Shown: positions 34,866 through 44,027 of the stretch, piece after piece
Numbering within the stretch: position 1 is the first letter of the stretch
Layout: the number at the start of each line of letters is the position of its first letter
From: Pedobacter sp. HDW13
Lineage (GTDB): Bacteria > Bacteroidota > Bacteroidia > Sphingobacteriales > Sphingobacteriaceae
Direction: 5' to 3'
Assembly: GCF_011303555.1 (NCBI RefSeq)
Contig: NZ_CP049868.1
Location: 930,001-994,000 of the forward strand
DNA length: 64,000 nucleotides
Position numbers and translations under genes: made by a program
The notes under the pieces: model-generated
What the model was told of the DNA's origin: nothing
Seen by the model: the letters and a program-made list of their open reading frames with translations, nothing else
Database searches by the model: none

Positions 34866-36823
34866 TAAACTGGTAATCTGTTAAGTTCAATATCATCCGG
34901 CGTAACAAAAATAAGTGGTACTTTCTCAACATCCACATAGCTGCTGTCCAAACCAAAACTGCGTTCTTCAGATAAACTTAGTTTTTTCAGGATGAAGTAG
35001 TAATCCATGATGGTACGTTCGTAGAAACTCAGTTTGGTAAATTTAGATAAGTGTTTTTCTAAAAGTACAAACCTAAAATCGCCGGCAATTTTATGCTTGT
35101 TTAACGAAGTGTACTGACTTGTAATATCAATTTCACCGTTTTTAACCAACTCTTCAACAACCTTACGGTAAAGCAGGTTTACACGTTGCTCAATCCTGAA
35201 ACCTAGTTTGAAATCGATCCTGATCAACTTACCAGGAATCAGGAATTCTACCTTATAATCTAAAGTATAAGGCTCATCCATTACATCAACGTGCACCAGC
35301 CAATACACATCGGCACGTTTTGGCTCTTTCTGAATAATGGAATAAATAATTTTCGATTCAATCTCGGTTTTGAAATTGGCACTTGTTAAATAAACCAGCT
35401 GAGAAGAATATTTCGGCACAGATTCATCACTACTCAATTCGCTCAAAATCTGGTAGTAATCTTCAATTTCCACGTACTTAACAAAGCGGTTTTTGATTTT
35501 ACGTGCCACAAACCAACTCCACATAATGGTAAACAGTAGCGAACCAATTAATACCGTTACCCAACCGCCATGCAAGAATTTAGTTAAATTACTAATCAGG
35601 AAAGTACCTTCAATAATTACATAAGTAAAGAAGAAAATAGCAATAAGGTATTTAGGAAAACGCCTGCTCCTTAAGTAAAAACTAACCAAAATGGTAGTCA
35701 TTAACATGGCAATTGTAATAGACAAGCCGTAAGCAGCGTCCATTCTTTCTGATTTTTCGAACAGCAAAACAATACCGCAACAGCCAATCCACAGCATCCA
35801 GTTAATCGATGGAACATAAAGTTGTCCTTTAGAAACCGATGGGTAAATAATTTTGATTTTTGGCCAAAGGTTTAAACGAACCGCCTCAGATATCAAGGTA
35901 AATGAACCACTAATTAAAGCCTGACTGGCAATTACAGCAGCCATTGTTGCCAATATAACCATCGGGATCTGAACCTGATCGGGTACAATCTGGAAGAAAG
36001 GGTTCATTTTAGCTCCCGGAACATAAGTTGCACTATTGTGCAAAATCCAAACACCCTGCCCTAAATAGTTAAGAATAAGGGTTAATTTAACAAATATCCA
36101 GCTGATGCGGATGTTGTTTCTTCCGCAGTGGCCTAAGTCTGAATATAAGGCCTCGGCTCCCGTTGTACATAAAAACACACCCCCGAGAATTAAGAATGCC
36201 AGCTTATTGGTTACCAGCAAATGAATAGCATAGTATGGATTAAATGCCTTTAAAACGCTAAAATCCTTAACGATAAAAGATACACCTAAAACCCCTAATA
36301 CCCCAAACCAAACAAACATTACCGGCCCGAATAATTTACCAACCAGGTTGGTACCGAACTGTTGAATAATGAAAAGCACAGTGAGGATAATTAATACAAT
36401 CGGAATAACCTCTACGTCGAATTTCTTGGTTAAACCTTCAATTGCTGAAGTAACGGTAATACTCGGTGTGATAATACCATCGGCAAGCAAGGCACAACCA
36501 CCCACAATAGCCGGAACAACCAACCATTTGGCTTTTTTACGCACCAGCGAGAACAAAGAAAAAATCCCCCCCTCACCTTTGTTATCGGCACGTAAGGTAA
36601 TAATCACATACTTTACGGTGGTTTGTAGGGTTAGGGTCCAAATGATACAAGATAATACTCCGAGTACATTGGTAGGATTGATATCCTGTTTACCGCCTAG
36701 GATAATGGTAAAAATTGCATTTAAGGTATATAATGGTGATGTACCAATATCGCCGAATACAATTCCCAAACTAATTAGAACCCCACCAGCGGTTAACGCG
36801 TTGACATTTTTATGATTTGACAC
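34865..36823 (-). CDS. kup: KUP-family potassium transporter
   Basis: A 652-residue potassium/proton symporter. The signature GIVFGDIGTSPLYTLNAIF is at about 18-36, and about 12 helices follow to residue 440, then a cytoplasmic C-terminal domain of about 200 residues. The start codon is GTG at 36821-36823: no in-frame ATG lies upstream close by, and the N-terminus MSNHKNVNALTAGG fits the family. TACTTTTG at 36846-36853 is a likely -7 element. The 3' end overlaps a 51-residue membrane-protein gene. Confidence 0.95.
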   Translation of the reverse strand: MSNHKNVNALTAGGVLISLGIVFGDIGTSPLYTLNAIFTIILGGKQDINPTNVLGVLSCIIWTLTLQTTVKYVIITLRADNKGEGGIFSLFSLVRKKAKWLVVPAIVGGCALLADGIITPSITVTSAIEGLTKKFDVEVIPIVLIILTVLFIIQQFGTNLVGKLFGPVMFVWFGVLGVLGVSFIVKDFSVLKAFNPYYAIHLLVTNKLAFLILGGVFLCTTGAEALYSDLGHCGRNNIRISWIFVKLTLILNYLGQGVWILHNSATYVPGAKMNPFFQIVPDQVQIPMVILATMAAVIASQALISGSFTLISEAVRLNLWPKIKIIYPSVSKGQLYVPSINWMLWIGCCGIVLLFEKSERMDAAYGLSITIAMLMTTILVSFYLRSRRFPKYLIAIFFFTYVIIEGTFLISNLTKFLHGGWVTVLIGSLLFTIMWSWFVARKIKNRFVKYVEIEDYYQILSELSSDESVPKYSSQLVYLTSANFKTEIESKIIYSIIQKEPKRADVYWLVHVDVMDEPYTLDYKVEFLIPGKLIRIDFKLGFRIEQRVNLLYRKVVEELVKNGEIDITSQYTSLNKHKIAGDFRFVLLEKHLSKFTKLSFYERTIMDYYFILKKLSLSEERSFGLDSSYVDVEKVPLIFVTPDDIELNRLPV

Positions 36824-36845
36824 TTCGTTGATTATTTTAGTGCGG

Positions 36846-36853
36846 CAAAAGTA
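36846..36853 (-). promoter_or_regulatory. -7 promoter element of kup
   Basis: Minus-strand TACTTTTG is a perfect TAnnTTTG match, 22 nt before the GTG start of kup. Confidence 0.5.
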
Positions 36854-36982
36854 AACTAACTATAACAATTTAACAACCAAATTATTGTGTATTTTCAACA
36901 CTATGAAATTTAAATATTATTGTTAAATTGTGTTAAATTATGGCTTTTAAACAAAATGTTTAATTTCTTTGTTTTAAATTAA

Positions 36983-36990
36983 TACATTTG
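36983..36990 (+). promoter_or_regulatory. -7 promoter element of T9SS-tailed gene
   Basis: TACATTTG matches TAnnTTTG and ends 13 nt before the ATG at 37004. No clear TTG at -33. Confidence 0.5.
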
Positions 36991-37003
36991 CATTACCAAT
37001 TTG

Positions 37004-37534
37004 ATGAAACTCTACACTAAGACAACGTTACTCACCAAACTAGCCTGCACATTGTGTATGGTTTTGTTGTGCAGCGTAAATTCTTGGTCGCAGCAGGCTG
37101 ATAGTATTAAGATTAGCCTTAAAAACAGAACCAAAAAGGTAAGCAGAATTCCCGAAATTAAAGCTAATATTACCCCTTACAAACCGCTTTATCTGTCTAT
37201 TGGTGGCAGTGGTTTATTTAACTCGTACTCTACTACTCCAAGATCTGCAACAGTTACACCCAAAGATAAGTTACTAACTATTGTAAAAATATACCCCAAT
37301 CCAGTTGAAGATCAGTTAAATATTATCCTTTCTATTGGTAAAGACGGCACACAAACTACAATAAAAATTATCGATTTACTGGGGAACGAAGTAGCTACAT
37401 TATCGAACGAGCGCTTAAATGCTGGTGAACAAACCAAAACCTTCACCATTCCAAGCAGGATAAATGCGGGCATCTACTTTTTAAGGGTTATTGCCGGAAC
37501 AGAAAGCCAGGTAAAACGTATCTCAGTTTTATAG
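37004..37534 (+). CDS. Small exported protein with T9SS type A sorting domain
   Basis: A 176-residue protein with a signal peptide (about 1-30, ending SWSQ), a short 60-residue middle with no recognisable domain, and a C-terminal sorting domain of about 85 residues. That domain has IVKIYPNPVEDQLNIIL, IKIIDLLGNEVATL and the end block AGIYFLRVIAGTESQVKRISVL. Such tails direct proteins through the type IX system to the cell surface. Almost the whole mature protein is the tail, so the cargo part is tiny. An ATG is chosen over the TTG codon directly before it. It is divergent from kup; the next gene starts 79 bp downstream. Confidence 0.85.
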   Translation: MKLYTKTTLLTKLACTLCMVLLCSVNSWSQQADSIKISLKNRTKKVSRIPEIKANITPYKPLYLSIGGSGLFNSYSTTPRSATVTPKDKLLTIVKIYPNPVEDQLNIILSIGKDGTQTTIKIIDLLGNEVATLSNERLNAGEQTKTFTIPSRINAGIYFLRVIAGTESQVKRISVL

Positions 37535-37613
37535 CTTCATTTTCTTTTCTATTTTTGAATTGACCTGGGTTTAACTCATGTCTATTTTCTTACACAATAA
37601 ATTTTTAAAAAAA

Positions 37614-38225
37614 ATGAAAATCATAGCCATTGGCCGTAACTATGCCGAACACGCCAAAGAACTGAATAATCCGGTTCCAACTACTCCGGTAATTTTTTTG
37701 AAGCCCGATACAGCAGTACTAAAAGATAACAAACCTTTTTACCTGCCCGATTTTTCTGATGATGTACATTACGAACTGGAAGTAGTTTTAAAAATCTGTA
37801 AGGAAGGAAAACACATTGCTGAAAAATTTGCAGCTAATTATTATGACGAAGTAGGCTTAGGTATTGATTTGACTGCCCGCGATATCCAAAGCAAACATAA
37901 AGAGAAAGGCCTACCCTGGGAGCTTGCCAAAGCATTTGACAACTCTGCTCCCATCAGCCTTTTCACACCTAAAAATGATTTCGAAGATCTTTACAATTTA
38001 AATTTTGAACTCAAAATAAACGGAGAAAGTCGCCAGGTTGGCCATACTAAAGATCTGCTCTTCTCGTTCGAGAAGATAATCAGCTTTGTTTCGCAATATA
38101 TTACTTTAAAGAAAGGCGACTTAATTTTTACGGGTACACCAGCAGGTGTAGGCAAAATTAATAAAGGCGATAAGTTAGAAGCATGGCTGGAAGGCAAACA
38201 ACTATTAAATTTTGATGTAAAGTAA
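37614..38225 (+). CDS. Fumarylacetoacetate hydrolase family protein
   Basis: A 203-residue FAH-fold enzyme starting MKIIAIGRNYAEHAKELNN, which matches the family N-terminus; a start 12 residues upstream is not used. FLKPDTAVL, the metal-binding HYELEVVL (Glu-x-Glu), GLGIDLTARDIQ and FTGTPAGVG follow. Members act on 2-oxo acids (hydrolysis, decarboxylation, isomerisation of catechol or tyrosine breakdown products, or oxaloacetate). The gene is 3 bp before an M23 peptidase gene, but no pathway partners are near. Confidence 0.9.
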   Translation: MKIIAIGRNYAEHAKELNNPVPTTPVIFLKPDTAVLKDNKPFYLPDFSDDVHYELEVVLKICKEGKHIAEKFAANYYDEVGLGIDLTARDIQSKHKEKGLPWELAKAFDNSAPISLFTPKNDFEDLYNLNFELKINGESRQVGHTKDLLFSFEKIISFVSQYITLKKGDLIFTGTPAGVGKINKGDKLEAWLEGKQLLNFDVK

Positions 38226-38228
38226 CGA

Positions 38229-39956
38229 ATGACTAAAAATCCGATCCTCCAATTCAGTAAGCTTACACTTTTATTTTTATCAGCTTTTAATATAGCTCAG
38301 GCACAACAGATTTTCAGCACCAATAAATACCCTATTACCGATTTCAGGCAGCCTTTAGATATTACCCCTCCTGCCTTGGCGGGCTCATTCGGAGAAATTC
38401 GAGGGAACCATTTCCATTCTGGCATCGATTTCAGGACGAATCAGCGCGAAGGCTACCCCGTGTATGCTGTTGCTGATGGATACATTTCGCGACTAAGGGT
38501 GCAGAATAGTGGCTTTGGGCAAGCGCTTTACATTAATCATCCCAATGGTTTCACCACAGTTTACGGTCATTTACAACGCTTTGCACCTAAAATTGCAACG
38601 GTAGTTAAAAATCTGGAGTACGAAAAAAAGTCTTTCGAAATTGATGAGTTTCCCGATGCTACCTTAATTCCTGTGCATAAAGGTGAAGTTATTGCCTGGT
38701 CGGGCAACCGCGGAAGCTCTGGCGGTCCGCATTTACACTTCGAAATCAGGGATACTAAAACCGAAGAAACCATTAATCCCCAATTTTTTGGCATCATCAT
38801 TCCCGATAACATTCCACCGGTTATCCATGGTCTTTATGTTTACCGCTTAAATGGAAAAGCTTTCAACGAATTTACACCCAAACAAGCAATCGGCATTACA
38901 GGTGCAAGCGGCGGGTATAAAACAACAGCTCCAGTCAGCTTAACTGGCGAAGTGGGCTTTGGCATTGTAGTTACCGACAGGCACAATGGTTTATCGGGCA
39001 CCAATGGTGTTTATTCTATCCAGCTCGAGCTTGATGGCAAGAAAATCTATACTTCGGCATTAGAGCGTTTTGCTTTTGAAGACAGCAAGGCCATTAATTC
39101 ACATATCGATTACCCAACATATATCAATACAAAAAGAAGCATTCAAAAAAGTTTTGTAGATCCGGGCAACCCATTAAAAATATACAGTAGTCTCGTAAAT
39201 AGTGGCAGGATCAACTTTAACGACGGTGCTACACACCAGCTACGTTACATCATTACCGATTCGAAGGGAAATTCGTCTGTTTTACCTTTTACCGTTAACG
39301 CAGGCACTGCACCCGTATCTGCACCAACAGTCCCTTCAGGCATTATTTATCCTTACAACAAGGTAAACGAATTTAATAGTGAGGATATTAAGGTTGTTTT
39401 TCCGATGGGTACTTTATACAACGACCTTAATTTCAGTTATAAAAAGCTTCCTAAACCAGCTGGAAATGCCTGGTCTGCAGTACATCAAATCCATAACCGT
39501 TATACTCCGCTTCACATTGGTTTCGATTTATGGATCAAAGCAGATAACCTTCCCGAAAATTTAAGAAGTAAAGCCCTGATTGTAAACACAAATGGTTCAT
39601 CGCAAGGCGGAAGTTTCGATAATGGTTTTGTTAAGGCTACTCCAAAAAACTTTGGCAGCTTTTACATCGCTACCGATACCATCGCACCGAGAATTGTACC
39701 TGTTAATATTGGAGAAGGCCGGAATATGGCGGGTTTATCGAAAATGACTTTTAAGATCAGTGATAATTTATCAGGCATTAAAAGTTTTAACGGCTACATA
39801 GATGGCAAATGGGTTTTAATGGAGTTTGATGCCAAAACGGCTACCCTATGGCACAGTTTCGACGAACGAACAAGTCCAGGCAAGCACAGCCTTGAACTGG
39901 TAGTAACTGATATGAAGGAAAATACCAGGCATTACAGCATTGGTTTTTCGAGGTAA
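38229..39956 (+). CDS. M23 family (LytM-type) metallopeptidase
   Basis: A 575-residue exported protein: signal peptide ending AQAQ (about 26). The zinc peptidase domain lies near the N-terminus with His63-x-x-x-Asp67 (HFHSGIDF) and His168-x-His170 (HLHFEIR), all residues needed for catalysis. The remaining 380 residues form beta-rich domains, likely for binding wall or surface. It should cut peptide cross-links in peptidoglycan in the periplasm or assist another hydrolase. It follows the FAH gene by 3 bp, though the two functions do not obviously connect. Confidence 0.92.
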   Translation: MTKNPILQFSKLTLLFLSAFNIAQAQQIFSTNKYPITDFRQPLDITPPALAGSFGEIRGNHFHSGIDFRTNQREGYPVYAVADGYISRLRVQNSGFGQALYINHPNGFTTVYGHLQRFAPKIATVVKNLEYEKKSFEIDEFPDATLIPVHKGEVIAWSGNRGSSGGPHLHFEIRDTKTEETINPQFFGIIIPDNIPPVIHGLYVYRLNGKAFNEFTPKQAIGITGASGGYKTTAPVSLTGEVGFGIVVTDRHNGLSGTNGVYSIQLELDGKKIYTSALERFAFEDSKAINSHIDYPTYINTKRSIQKSFVDPGNPLKIYSSLVNSGRINFNDGATHQLRYIITDSKGNSSVLPFTVNAGTAPVSAPTVPSGIIYPYNKVNEFNSEDIKVVFPMGTLYNDLNFSYKKLPKPAGNAWSAVHQIHNRYTPLHIGFDLWIKADNLPENLRSKALIVNTNGSSQGGSFDNGFVKATPKNFGSFYIATDTIAPRIVPVNIGEGRNMAGLSKMTFKISDNLSGIKSFNGYIDGKWVLMEFDAKTATLWHSFDERTSPGKHSLELVVTDMKENTRHYSIGFSR

Positions 39957-40008
39957 GCCTGAAATAATCAAATCACAATAACGAATTATCAAACTCAGTA
40001 CAAACCCG

Positions 40009-40090
40009 GTAATTGAACTTTGATAATTGGTTATTGGTCATTGTTTATTGGTATTTGGTTATTGATGTTTGGCCTTTGATTATTAATTAA
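40009..40090. repeat. AT-rich simple-word repeat in spacer
   Basis: The 236-bp gap before bcp contains repeated 'ttggttattg' words (for example TTGATAATTGGTTATTGG, GGTCATTGTTTATTGG). A similar text occurs in the engB-prenyltransferase gap (27836-27870). No gene is seen. Confidence 0.5.
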
Positions 40091-40192
40091 CCTAAAGTCA
40101 TCTTTTAACATATATCGAACACTATAATGGCTTAAACTGTTTAACTTGCACATTCAATCATTTTACCAGTCAAAAATTCAATCATTTATAAT

Positions 40193-40657
40193 ATGGCAGA
40201 GTTAAAAGAAGGTGATCAGGCACCTGCAATTACATCGAAAGATCAAAACGGTATTGAGGTATCGTTAAATGATTACCAAGGAAAAACGGTGGTCCTCTAT
40301 TTTTATCCGAAAGATGATACCCCGGGCTGTACCGCCGAAGCTTGTGATTTCAGAGACAACTACCAGGGCTTACAAGCTAAAGGTATTGTAGTTTTGGGCG
40401 TAAGTGTTGACGACGAAAAATCACACCAGAAATTTGTAACCAAACACAACCTACCTTTTACCCTATTGGCCGATACCGATCAGAAAATCGTAAATGACTA
40501 TGGCGTTTGGGCCGAAAAAAACATGTATGGTAAAAAGTATATGGGTACCGTACGCACAACTTTTATTATTGATAGCGAAGGCAAAATTGCCCACATCATT
40601 AAAAAAGTAGACACTAAAAATTCAACACAACAAGTACTCGATTTAATCAATAACTAA
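40193..40657 (+). CDS. bcp: Thioredoxin-dependent thiol peroxidase (Bcp/PrxQ)
   Basis: A 154-residue cytoplasmic peroxiredoxin that reduces peroxides using thioredoxin. The peroxidatic Cys46 and resolving Cys51 lie in DDTPGCTAEACDFRD, the exact spacing of the PrxQ/Bcp class. The N-terminus (MAELKEGDQAPAITSKDQNG) and the RTTFIIDSEGKI block are typical. A single-gene unit followed by the transketolase pair. Confidence 0.95.
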   Translation: MAELKEGDQAPAITSKDQNGIEVSLNDYQGKTVVLYFYPKDDTPGCTAEACDFRDNYQGLQAKGIVVLGVSVDDEKSHQKFVTKHNLPFTLLADTDQKIVNDYGVWAEKNMYGKKYMGTVRTTFIIDSEGKIAHIIKKVDTKNSTQQVLDLINN

Positions 40658-40680
40658 TTATGATATAGCAAGTAAAATAT

Positions 40681-40688
40681 TAACTTTG
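40681..40688 (+). promoter_or_regulatory. -7 promoter element of transketolase N-subunit gene
   Basis: TAACTTTG matches TAnnTTTG and lies 26 nt before the ATG at 40715. Confidence 0.5.
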
Positions 40689-40714
40689 CTATGTAACAAC
40701 AACCTCTAATTTTA

Positions 40715-41560
40715 ATGAAACATACAATTAAAGAGCTAGAAGATATTGCCTCTCAGATCAGACGAGATATCGTTAGAATGGTTCACGGATGTCAGTCTGG
40801 CCACCCTGGTGCCTCACTTGGATGCGCAGATTTTTTTACTGCTTTATACTTTGAAGTAATGAACCACAAAACCGACTTCACCATGGAAGGCGCAGGCGAA
40901 GATTTGTTTTTCTTATCTAACGGACACATTTCTCCGGTTTGGTATAGTACTTTGGCACATGCGGGCTATTTTGACAAAAGTGAATTGGCAACTTTCCGTA
41001 AGTTAGACTCTAGATTGCAAGGCCACCCTACTACGCACGAACATTTACCAGGAATCCGTATTGCTTCAGGTTCATTGGGCCAGGGCTTATCGGTTGCTAT
41101 TGGAGCAGCCTTAGCCAAAAAATTAAATGGCGATAAATCTATCATCTTTGCACTATTGGGTGATGGAGAATTACAGGAAGGCCAAAACTGGGAAGCAGCC
41201 ATGTTTGCCCCATTCAATAAAGTAGATCATTTAATTGCTTCTGTTGATTATAACGGTCAGCAAATTGATGGTCCTACAAATAAAGTACTTGCCTTAGATG
41301 ATTTACAAGCTAAATTCGAAGCTTTCGGATGGCATGTAATCAATACCGATGGTAACGATATGCAGGCAATTGTTGAAGGTTTACATTATGCTAAAACCCT
41401 AACTGGTAAAGGCAAACCAATCTTAAATTTAATGAGTACGCAAATGGGTGCTGGCGTAGATTATATGATGGGTACGCATAAATGGCACGGTACAGCACCA
41501 AACGACGAACAATTGGCTGCTGCTTTAGCTCAATTACCAGAAACTTTAGGAGACTATTAA
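40715..41560 (+). CDS. Transketolase, N-terminal (thiamine-binding) subunit
   Basis: A 281-residue protein equal to the first third of full-length transketolase. HGCQSGHPGASLG (substrate/cofactor loop), SNGHISPVWYS, the GSLGQGLSVAIGAALAKK block and the thiamine-diphosphate/Mg motif GDGELQEGQNWEAAMFA are intact. With its partner at 41733 it would transfer two-carbon units between pentose-phosphate sugars. Split transketolases are known; here the halves are separate genes 172 bp apart, with a duplicated spacer. Confidence 0.93.
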   Translation: MKHTIKELEDIASQIRRDIVRMVHGCQSGHPGASLGCADFFTALYFEVMNHKTDFTMEGAGEDLFFLSNGHISPVWYSTLAHAGYFDKSELATFRKLDSRLQGHPTTHEHLPGIRIASGSLGQGLSVAIGAALAKKLNGDKSIIFALLGDGELQEGQNWEAAMFAPFNKVDHLIASVDYNGQQIDGPTNKVLALDDLQAKFEAFGWHVINTDGNDMQAIVEGLHYAKTLTGKGKPILNLMSTQMGAGVDYMMGTHKWHGTAPNDEQLAAALAQLPETLGDY

Positions 41561-41563
41561 ATT

Positions 41564-41735
41564 AGATTGGAGACAATAGATATGAGACTGGAGACGAATA
41601 GTCACCCAATCTCACTTCTAAAAAACAATGAAATCCTGATACTAAACTAGATTTGGGACAATAGATATGAGATTTGAGACAAATTGTCGCCGATCTCACT
41701 TCTAAAATCTCATATCTCATATCTAAAAAACAATG
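41564..41735 (+). repeat. Duplicated spacer between transketolase genes
   Basis: Two imperfect tandem copies of about 70-85 bp: 41564-41633 and 41649-41735. Shared phrases include GGGACAATAGATATGAGA or its one-base variant, and GATCTCACTTCTAAAA or variant. Both copies end in CTAAAAAACAATGAAA, and in the second the ATG is the true start of the C-subunit gene. The first therefore carries a decoy start site that runs only to MKS then stop. Confidence 0.75.
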
Positions 41736-42692
41736 AAAAAATACACATATACAGAAAAAAAAGATACACGTTCGGGATTTGGCGCTGGCTTACATGAAGC
41801 CGGCAAGAAAAACGAAAATGTGGTTGCCTTATGTGCCGACTTAGTTGGATCGCTTAAAATGGATGCCTTTATTAAAGATTTCCCTGAGCGTTTTACACAG
41901 GTTGGTATTGCCGAAGCCAACATGATCGGTATTGCAGCCGGTATGACTATTGGTGGTAAAATTCCGTTCACCGGTACTTTTGCCAACTTTTCTACAGGTC
42001 GTGTTTACGATCAGATCCGTCAATCTGTTGCTTATTCAAATAAAAACGTAAAAATCTGTGCTTCACACGCAGGTTTAACCCTTGGCGAAGACGGCGCAAC
42101 ACACCAGATTTTAGAAGATATTGGTTTAATGAAAATGTTGCCGGGTATGGTCGTAATCAATCCTTGCGATTATAACCAAACCAAAGCTGCTACAATGGCC
42201 ATTGCCGAATATGAAGGTCCTGTTTACCTGCGTTTCGGTCGTCCGGTAATCCCAGTATTTACAGATCCTGATCAGAAATTCGAGATTGGTAAAGCATGGA
42301 TGGTTAACGAAGGTACCGATGTAACCATTATTGCAACCGGCCACATGGTTTGGAAAGCAATCGAAGCTGGCGAAAAACTAGCAGAACTGGGTATTGATGC
42401 GGAAATTATAAATATCCACACCATTAAACCTTTGGATGATGAAGCGATCTTAAAATCAGTGAAAAAAACTGGTTGTGTGGTAACATGTGAAGAGCATAAC
42501 AAATTTGGCGGTTTAGGCGAAAGTGTTGCGCGTTTGTTAACCACCGAATTGCCAACTCCACAAGAGTTTGTAGCCACTAACGATACTTTCGGCGAAAGCG
42601 GAACGCCAGATCAATTAATGTCTAAATACGGATTAGATGCTGTGAACATTGTTGAAGCTGTGCAAAAAGTAATCGGCAGGAAAAAAGCTTAA
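41733..42692 (+). CDS. Transketolase, C-terminal (pyrimidine-binding) subunit
   Basis: A 319-residue protein matching the middle and C-terminal domains of transketolase: DTRSGFGAGLHEAGKKN, DLVGSLKMDAF, the catalytic-side motif FTQVGIAEANMIGIAAGM, TFANFSTGRVYDQIRQ, and a C-terminal Rossmann-like domain (VTIIATGHMVWKAIEAGEKL). It must pair with the upstream N-subunit to be active; the active site forms between them. The spacing of 172 bp is long for an obligate pair. Confidence 0.93.
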   Translation: MKKYTYTEKKDTRSGFGAGLHEAGKKNENVVALCADLVGSLKMDAFIKDFPERFTQVGIAEANMIGIAAGMTIGGKIPFTGTFANFSTGRVYDQIRQSVAYSNKNVKICASHAGLTLGEDGATHQILEDIGLMKMLPGMVVINPCDYNQTKAATMAIAEYEGPVYLRFGRPVIPVFTDPDQKFEIGKAWMVNEGTDVTIIATGHMVWKAIEAGEKLAELGIDAEIINIHTIKPLDDEAILKSVKKTGCVVTCEEHNKFGGLGESVARLLTTELPTPQEFVATNDTFGESGTPDQLMSKYGLDAVNIVEAVQKVIGRKKA

Positions 42693-42779
42693 AAACAAAT
42701 AACTACAAGGGCACAGGGCATATCAGGTGTAATCTGGTGGGCTTGGTGCCTTTGTGGTAAATAAAGAAAAAATCCCTTG

Positions 42780-43340
42780 ATGAGACAAGTTGAAGATTTA
42801 GAAATTCTTGAAATGTTTGCCGTCGAGAAGACCCGCAATGAAGCCTTTAACCTGCTTTTAAAAAAATATCAGCAAAAAATTTACTGGCACATTAGGAGAT
42901 TGGTACTGAACCACGATGACTGCGATGACCTTTTGCAAGAAGTGTTTGTTAAAGTTTGGAAAAACCTTGAAAAATTTAGAAATGATTCGCAATTGTATAC
43001 CTGGATTTACCGCATTGCAACAAACGAATCTATTACCTTTTTAAACAAACAGAAGCAGAAAAACAATACACCTTTAGATGAAGTTTCATCAGAGTTGGCC
43101 GATAATCTGGTTGCATCATCTTATTTTAATGGCGATAAACTTGAACTAAAACTGCAAAAAGCGATTCTTACTTTACCCGAGAAACAGCGGATCATTTTCA
43201 ATATGAAATATTTTGATGATATGAAATACGAGGAAATTTCGGAAGTACTTGGTACCTCAGTTGGGGCTTTAAAAGCCTCGTTTCATATCGCGGCAAAAAA
43301 AATTGAGGCTTTTATAACAAATGATGAAATAGACTATTAA
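42780..43340 (+). CDS. ECF RNA polymerase sigma factor
   Basis: A 186-residue sigma-70 family protein of the extracytoplasmic type. Region 2 is about 20-90 (AFNLLLKKYQQKIYWHIRRLV, DDLLQEVFVKVWKNLEKFR, YTWIYRIATNESITFL), and region 4 about 125-180 (LPEKQRIIFNMKYFDDMKYEEISEVLGTSVGALKASFHIA). It directs RNA polymerase to a stress or envelope regulon. An ATG is used, the preceding TTG being ignored. The two following genes (43374 and 44028) are close and probably encode its anti-sigma and sensor. Confidence 0.95.
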   Translation: MRQVEDLEILEMFAVEKTRNEAFNLLLKKYQQKIYWHIRRLVLNHDDCDDLLQEVFVKVWKNLEKFRNDSQLYTWIYRIATNESITFLNKQKQKNNTPLDEVSSELADNLVASSYFNGDKLELKLQKAILTLPEKQRIIFNMKYFDDMKYEEISEVLGTSVGALKASFHIAAKKIEAFITNDEIDY

Positions 43341-43373
43341 ACCTTTTCACATTAATTGTATCATATATCTGTG

Positions 43374-44021
43374 ATGAACGAGAATTTAGAAAACAACGAT
43401 TGGATTAACGAAGCTCCTACCCTTGCGGCCATGGGGAAACGGAATCCTTTTGCTGTTCCGGATGGATATTTCGAAAGTGTTGAAGAGCAAGTTCTTACTG
43501 CTGTTTTTTTGGATGGGCTTAAGAAAAAAACAAACCACAATAGTTTTGATGTTCCGCAAAATTATTTTGAAGATTTAACGGAACGCATTGAAATGCGGAT
43601 CAGCCTGTCGGAAATACCAAAAGCACAACCGTTTGCTGTACCAGAAAACTACTTTGATACTTTACAAAGCAGAATTAACAGTAAAATTGCGGCAGAAACA
43701 CCTAAAAAGGTGGCTAAAATTGTTCCGCTGTGGAGAAGAAACATGGTTAAATATGCAAGCGCTGCATGTTTTGTATTAATGGCAACATTTGGCGCCTACT
43801 TTTACAAAAACAACCCATCGGTACCAGTCGCAAAAACACCACTAACCGACCTCGCTAATGACCAATTGCTTTATGATATTGATGAGAATACCATTATTGA
43901 ACATTTAGAAGCCCAGAATACCACCTCATCTAAAACTCATGCTGCGTCAGATACAGAAATGGAAAACTATATCTTGAGTCATTTCTCATCAAATGATTTA
44001 TCTCAGGAACTAAATAATTAA
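43374..44021 (+). CDS. Membrane protein with FxVPxxYF repeats, candidate anti-sigma factor
   Basis: A 215-residue protein with one transmembrane helix (about 124-144) and three copies of a short motif, FAVPDGYF (26-33), FDVPQNYF (58-65) and FAVPENYF (87-94), each followed by an amphipathic helix (ESVEEQ, EDLTERI, DTLQSRI). The N-terminal part is probably cytoplasmic and the C-terminal part periplasmic. I do not recognise a classical zinc anti-sigma domain. Placement between an ECF sigma gene (33 bp upstream) and a periplasmic CpxP-like protein (6 bp downstream) makes an anti-sigma role the best guess. An upstream TTG start is rejected. Confidence 0.7.
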   Translation: MNENLENNDWINEAPTLAAMGKRNPFAVPDGYFESVEEQVLTAVFLDGLKKKTNHNSFDVPQNYFEDLTERIEMRISLSEIPKAQPFAVPENYFDTLQSRINSKIAAETPKKVAKIVPLWRRNMVKYASAACFVLMATFGAYFYKNNPSVPVAKTPLTDLANDQLLYDIDENTIIEHLEAQNTTSSKTHAASDTEMENYILSHFSSNDLSQELNN

Positions 44022-44027
44022 TTAGAA

